Origin: Metallyticus violacea
Taxonomy: Eukaryota > Arthropoda > Insecta > Mantodea > Metallyticidae
Assembly (NCBI GenBank): GCA_030762175.1
Contig: CM060840.1
Span: 44,811,501 to 44,875,500, forward strand
Direction of reading: 5' to 3'
DNA length: 64,000 bases
This document shows positions 59,122-64,000 of this stretch, in pieces (positions within the stretch are counted from its first letter, which is position 1; the number at the start of each line of letters is the position of its first letter). The translations under genes were made by a program, and so were the position numbers. The notes beneath the pieces are model-generated. The model was given only the letters and a program-made list of their open reading frames with translations, had not been told where the DNA came from and made no database searches.

Positions 59122-60659
59122 AGTAAATTGTTACGCAAGGCATTAATACTTTGTCTTTAACTGTCGGGCTGGGGTGCCTGTCCAGAGAGGCAGGCTAGCC
59201 CCAGTCTATTCACGTGCTCTTCCCAGGGGAACTATGACTGTACATCTGGTACATGATTGTTCTGTTTGGTCCATGTTCTTGGGTTACCTTTTGAAAGGCT
59301 CTCCCCGGAACAAAAATTCGCCTTCAATTTCACTCTAATTTACTTCACTTCATTAAATCTTATCGTAAAATTGTGTCATATCTTGTTTTCTCCCAATTTA
59401 TTTTATATATCTATATATTCAAGAATAAATATGTTAACAATAATCTAGTACTTCGTAAATCGCTTTGGAGGGCCTCTGTGGTCCGGAGATCATCATTTGA
59501 GAACTACTGTGTTAAAATATACTTTCAATGTGCTTCGTATTAGACTGCTAACGATAAAATTATAAAAACATTCTCTCTGGAATGCAGTCTTTTTCATGTT
59601 TCTTGTCTGATGTTAGAGGTGCATTTACAATTAAATATAAAAACTTCAAAATGTTAATACAGGGGTTATCACATCCTTATTAATTATAATTATTTTACCA
59701 AATAATGCACGATACTCAATTTTATGGAATATGCACAAAACTTTATAAAATAAAATATTAAAAACAATGATAATATTTTAAACAAAAGCTTAAGGCAAAT
59801 GTATCAACGTATGAAACAGATATCTTGCCAATTGCATTACCACTTGTTATCGAAGCCAAGAAATTTTCACACCATCCTCATAAAACAAATCGGAAAATTT
59901 ATTATCTTTGGTAAGAGTTCATGTACATATGTATGTAGTAGTTTATTAATCCTCATAAATCATATAAGGCACAAATTTCTTGGATAATGCGAGTAAATGA
60001 CTTTAAAATTTCAAATTGCAGACAGTTACTTATAATATACGAAGTTATAATTTTGATATGCTGGAATGCAAAATAAATTTTGATAACCTGTTGCAATTTT
60101 TAAAATGAACTACCTAATACTTTTTTTGAACTTCGATAACATTGCACTAAACATAATAATAGTTATAAAAAGAAAGCAAACTTCAGACAGTATACATATT
60201 ATTAATGTTATTTTTAAAAAAACTCATTTAATGAATAAAAGAAGTACTCCAATGCTTTGCTGTTAATGTACGCGAAACATCTTTGCTTATTACCTCGCTA
60301 CATAATGAAGTCAAATCACTAATTCATCTTATAATACATTTCAGAATGTCATCAATAGCAACAATAAATTCATCCGAGAATTGTAATCAAAGGCAACCTA
60401 CAGAACTATCTCATAGAACAATTCTTCACATAGACACAGTGGCATAATGTAAAAGCTCAACTAGCAACAGGACTAAATCTAAATCAATGATACAAAAAAA
60501 AAAATTAAATCTTTACGCACAAAACAGCATGTAATGAATAGCTTCACGTTCATCGTTAACAGTAAAGTACGACATTAAGTAAACTTGTGAAATTCCTTTG
60601 AAACATTCCAATAAACCCATACTTAAGCTAGTTCACTACCATAATAGTTTCAAACTAAC
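59122..60659. other. Mostly AT-rich stretch with a GC-rich patch
   Basis: 59160-59300 is GC-rich (gtcgggctggggtgcctgtc) and unlike its flanks. At 59480-59515 the reverse complement reads cacagtagttctcaaatgat, close to a hAT end, so a decayed hAT-derived piece may span this area. The 60-63 codon frames here (59257-59448, 59799-59987) have no motif. The rest shows nothing. Confidence 0.35.
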
Positions 60660-61262
60660 TAATGAAATTTTCAAATCTCTTGATAATAAATGTAATACAC
60701 TGGGAATAGTCTGATCTATCCAAAGCTTTTTACCGTATAAATCATAACATATACTTATTAAATTATCCTATTATGATAAAAGATAATCAACGAATTGCCC
60801 CGTACTTACTAAACAGAAAACAAAAAGGTATAATAAATAATTCAGATAACTAAAGGAGTACTGAGAATGGAATGTAGTAAAGCAGCACTACAAGATTCTA
60901 CCAGTATTTTGGGTCCATTGTTACTTTTACTATATATCGACTAATCCAATAACATTTTCAGCAACCAAATAACTGGTTTGATAGTAACAAAATTATATAA
61001 ACTCGCCCAAAAATACAATATGAAGACAATGAAATCATCGAATCTGGCAAGATACAATTTTTTGGTCTTATGATTGGCAATAATATGAATTGGAAAACCA
61101 TATTAATTACATATTATCCGAAATAAGCCTAACCTGTTTTGCGATCAGATCATTAATTCGTTTTATAAATAAGATCATCCTAAAGCAGTATATTATGCTT
61201 ACTTAATGACTTATGGAACAACTATCTGGGGAAATTCAGTGTATACCAACTTGCTGGGCTAA
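60660..61262 (+). mobile_element. LINE relic: reverse transcriptase part
   Basis: From about 60713 one frame reads DLSKAFYRINHNI, the canonical reverse transcriptase block with its first catalytic Asp, then PYLLNRKQKGIINN (~60800) and LGPLLLLLYID (~60915; families have GSILGPLLFLIYINDL). Near 61063 comes LGLMIGNNMNWKT, then SLTCFAIRSLIRFINK, and near 61206 MTYGTTIWGNSVYT. It resembles the element at 56.2-58.1 kb in this last part (families have MTYGIIFWGNS) and probably belongs to the same clade. Its right end is about 70 bases before the candidate exon at 61333. Inactive. Confidence 0.78.
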
Positions 61263-61332
61263 TGATGTTAAAGACTTTCGATAAGTTTCTGATGGATAGT
61301 TTATTTTATCAAGTTTCTCCTCTGTTCTCCAG

Positions 61333-61425
61333 TTATTTCGTCACCGTTTGTCAGTGAAAACGCTTTGGGTTGGAGCTTTGTTCCCTAATCTGAAAAATCC
61401 ACTTTTCGATGAAAATATTATCCAG
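61333..61425 (+). CDS. Candidate internal exon of an unrecognised host gene, 93 bp
   Basis: A strong acceptor with a long pyrimidine tract (tttctcctctgttctccag) ends at 61332, and the donor cag|gtaaat follows 61425. The frame starting at the first base is open for 31 codons and ends exactly at the donor (phase 0 to 0): LFRHRLSVKTLWVGALFPNL, then KNPLFDENIIQ. It looks like a helical, globular-protein segment, with no membrane span or low complexity. It matches the phase 0 exit of the exon at 41133, so both can be spliced in frame. No transposon in this window explains it. I do not recognise the protein. A decayed LINE ends about 70 bases upstream, so the intron has been invaded almost to the acceptor. 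Confidence 0.55.
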
Positions 61426-61847
61426 GTAAATTTAGCATGAAATTCTCTTTAACAGTAATGCTAGTACGATTTCTTTTGTCCACAACAATCATAAATAAGC
61501 ATTATTTGTTCTAGCGTATATCTCATTCTCGACACAGTACACAGTAGAAAGTTTAAAACGCACTTATAGAAGTGCAACTGAAACAATTGGCGTGATAAAA
61601 ACGACTGAACAAACGCAATTACATGCGTCAGCAAACTTTAAATCCAATGTAACCGGGAATCGCGCGTCCACCGGTTTCGCCTAGTGTATATCAAATCCGA
61701 CTGTGTAGCGAAATGAGGACGGGGTACATTGTTGGACCACAACAGAAACAGTGAAGATTTACGTCAGTTATTATAATGAAACATCTCGACCAAATTTTTA
61801 AATAAAATGTATGCATTTATCGATGGTTACCAGAAATAAAATCGCAG
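61426..61847. other. Probable intron sequence
   Basis: Nothing recognised between the candidate exon and the next SINE. Confidence 0.4.
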
Positions 61848-62120
61848 AGGATCGTGATGGTCGTTAGGCACAGAATCGTCACTGGGAGGTTTTGGGTTAG
61901 ATTCCCGCCAGAATCACCTACCTGATTTAGGTTTTACCCGGGTTTTCTTCATTCCTCATAAATAGCAAATGCCGGAGATGTGCCCTAAACTTAGACCTGG
62001 ATCGTTTCCTTTCTATTAAAAAAAATAATTTTCCAATTTATCATTTCCCCTCATGTCATCCTATACATCGCCCGTGATGACTAAGCAGTACAAACGGGCA
62101 TTAAACACTATTATAGAAAA
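61848..62120 (+). mobile_element. SINE-B copy, diverged
   Basis: The head ggatcgtgatggtcgttaggc and tttgggttagattcccgcc (B-box) are followed by ctgatttaggttttacccgggttttcttc, cataaatagcaaatgccggaga and gtgccctaaacttagacctggatcg. The 3' end cagtacaaacgggcattaaacactat matches the copy ending at 36540. Confidence 0.82.
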
Positions 62121-62589
62121 GTAAACTATCTGAAAGTTCATTCATTTGCCAAAGCGTTTTAATTTCTTAATCGAAGTTATGGCTTTTTTATCCAGAAATT
62201 TTCATTTTGCTGTGATTTTATTCAATTTGTTGAAGGAATGGGATTTATGATTATTAATTTTGTGTCTATATTTGATATACTTCAGTTTAGTTTTTTCTTA
62301 AAACCATTAAATTAAAAATTTAAAAAAAAAGGAAAATTGTAGCATTCAAAGAGCAAACTTCACTTATTTGTATAAAAAACACATCCATAACGTTTTTCTT
62401 AAAAGTTAAAGTTATCATTACCGTAACATATTCTTTAAAGAAATGAACCAAGTTTCAGAGTTAAATATTAAAAAATGCATTAAATTACACAAAGCTTCGT
62501 TAATTCGTCGTCATGTTGTTTAAACCTTTCATGATGCTAGAAAAGTTGGCATTAATTAAATGAATAAACGGTATTATTTTATGTACATC
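62121..62589. other. AT-rich non-coding stretch
   Basis: Nothing recognised. Confidence 0.4.
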
Positions 62590-62960
62590 TCCTGTACGAT
62601 TCAAAATGTTCAATATCAATACTTTTTATGACACCTTTGTATCTTTGTTCTCGTGGACCGCTAGCGCTCATGTATAATTTAATAGATAGAGAATCGTAGA
62701 CAGAACAAAACTATAAATTTTTGTAAAACATGGTTTAAAGCCAAAGGAAACTCATACCAAATTTATAAAAGTTTATGGAGACTTCTTCAATTTCAAATAT
62801 TAAAAACTGGGCTGCTGAATTTAAACACGTCTTGAAAATGACTAACGTCCGAGACATTAAAAACAGTGCAACAGTAGATTCGTTAAACAAATATATGATA
62901 TGGTATCAGATAATCGGCGATTTAAAGTGCATGAAGTTGCTGCACTGGTGTCATTGAGGG
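62590..62960 (+). mobile_element. Mariner relic, N-terminal fragment
   Basis: The 60-codon frame at 62775-62957 contains SISNIKNWAAEFKHVLK (families have STIKKWAAEFKRGR), then DIKNSATVDS in place of DDERSGRPxTATT. Preceding sequence from about 62640 resembles the 5' leader of such elements (atttataaaagtttatggag). The catalytic domain is missing. Confidence 0.65.
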
Positions 62961-63077
62961 GAAATGGGTTGGTTACGTTTACCCCTTTTGTTACCCTTCG
63001 TTGGTGCGTAATATATATATATATATGCAGATAAGGAAGGGTGCTGGGAGGATTCAGAGGCGGACTAATAAAACAAC

Positions 63078-63117
<40 letters not shown>
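63078..63117. repeat. (AAT)n microsatellite
   Basis: About 13 aat units. Confidence 0.97.
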
Positions 63118-63189
63118 TAGACATTTTATAAAGACAGTACTTATTAATTCCATAATGATAAATATGTTTTATAAGTACTAATCGTTGTT

Positions 63190-64000
63190 TAGCAATTTAA
63201 TTCGATTTGCAAGTCTTCTTAGCGACTAACTTCTCAATGTTGGGTACTACGGTTAAACATACTGTAGGGCTAAATTCACATCACTAATCTTGTATGTTTG
63301 TTCTTGGTATTGTTCATGGCCTGAGAAAAACTGTTCACACCTGTAGGTTCCTGCAAACATTGTAACCATGCGCCCACAGAGGTGTTTTAAAATAGGATAA
63401 ATGTTTTGTTTAGTTATGTTGTATAGTTAAAGCCCAGATTTGTCGCAGCTTTTAAAATGTATATCGTGCTGCATATTTATAATCTACAGCTGTAAATATG
63501 ATGGCCCTTCTTCTGTATTTAATAATTGCATATACATCCTCTTTATATCCCGAAATCTGTCTTCGGATTCGGAATAAAGGTTTTCCAAAACTTGTTGGTA
63601 TTCGTTTGATGTGTGGAAAGCAACATTTCAGAAGAGGAAAGTGATGTAAATCTCCATTCTGAAGATGTTGACCCATAGTTTCAATTTGATCATAAAGTTT
63701 TTAATGGCACGGATCATGTCGATTATGAAGCGATCTTTCCCTTGTAAGATGTCAAACTGATTCGGATGATCGCCTGGATCTGTCATGAAAGCAAGATCCA
63801 CGATTCGTTGAATAACAGCGGTACAACGATATATACACACTTTTTGCCTTCATAATAAGTAACAAAATATTGATTTGCCCGTAACGGAAAACTATGCAAT
63901 ACTGATAGCCTTTTGTTTTGAAACTGAAAGTATTGGGCGCGTACAGCGGTAGCCATGGCATTCATTTCCACTCTGCAAAGCACCCCAACAAGTAAAACAG
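63190..64000 (-). mobile_element. hAT transposase relic (GTF2IRD2/ZBED-like), running off the right edge
   Basis: The minus strand, read from the window's right edge downward with frameshifts, gives the middle and C-terminal part of a hAT transposase. IVDLAFMTDPGDHPNQFDIL then QGKDRFIIDMIRAIKNFMIK and LKLW (~63800-63680) match the family's CDLAFLTDITxHLNxLNxxLQG block. HLQNGDLHHFPLL follows, then DIKRMYMQLL (~63545). Finally RMVTMFAGTYRCEQFFS and a weak tail ending NIEKLVAKKTCK (~63375-63210) form the hAT C-terminal dimerisation domain (families have FGSTYxCEQxFS). The N-terminal part would lie beyond 64000. Stops show it is inactive. Confidence 0.78.

Noticed and set aside
1..64000. CRISPR array, operon, prophage or bacterial gene cluster
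   Set aside because: No regularly spaced identical repeats, no ribosome binding sites with long ORFs and no compact gene layout; the tandem arrays found are degenerate and lack unique spacers.

Overview
This window reads as non-coding nuclear DNA from a large, AT-rich animal genome, most likely an arthropod. I cannot separate an arachnid such as a spider from a large-genome insect such as a cockroach. The grounds are tRNA-headed SINEs, mariner/Tc1, PIF/Harbinger and hAT relics, several non-LTR retrotransposon remnants and long microsatellites. There are no operons, ribosome binding sites, CRISPR arrays or intact long genes. Most open reading frames are under 110 codons and are either chance frames or pieces of decayed transposons.

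Layout. At 0-5.8 kb there are a full SINE-A copy with target-site duplication, SINE fragments and a 1-kb degenerate tandem array (3541-4540). At 5.8-8.2 kb a mariner relic is bracketed by a ~125-bp direct repeat, followed by an unrecognised 130-codon ORF. At 10.4-11.5 kb lies a pseudogene of a dispersed, uncharacterised arthropod protein family. A TTAA-flanked MITE sits at 14.8-15.5 kb. Non-LTR retrotransposon pieces occur at 17.4-19.0, 23.4-24.2, 26.2-26.8, 56.2-58.1 and 60.7-61.3 kb. A long-inverted-repeat MITE is at 32.06-32.95 kb. Two copies of one TACAGGATGT-ended DDE transposon lie at 33.6-35.3 and 38.6-40.8 kb, each carrying its own SINE insertions; between them are a Tc1 relic and a third DDE transposase relic on the other strand. 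Further right are a mariner, a Harbinger element holding a SINE, another mariner, a ~57-bp minisatellite (51.1-51.9 kb), a mariner with a SINE inside it, and a hAT relic running off the right edge.

Host gene. Two short segments have good splice-site contexts, open frames and higher GC than their surroundings: 41133-41226 (94 bp, enters in phase 2, leaves in phase 0) and 61333-61425 (93 bp, phase 0 to 0). Their phases are compatible on the + strand. I infer that much of the window is intron of one large + strand gene. I do not recognise the protein. Two weaker candidate exons are at 27544-27612 and 32996-33075.

I saw no convincing new multi-gene system. The most informative structures are the nested SINE with its empty site preserved in the sister transposon, the phase-compatible exons, the pseudogene of the uncharacterised family, and the two MITEs and two tandem arrays.
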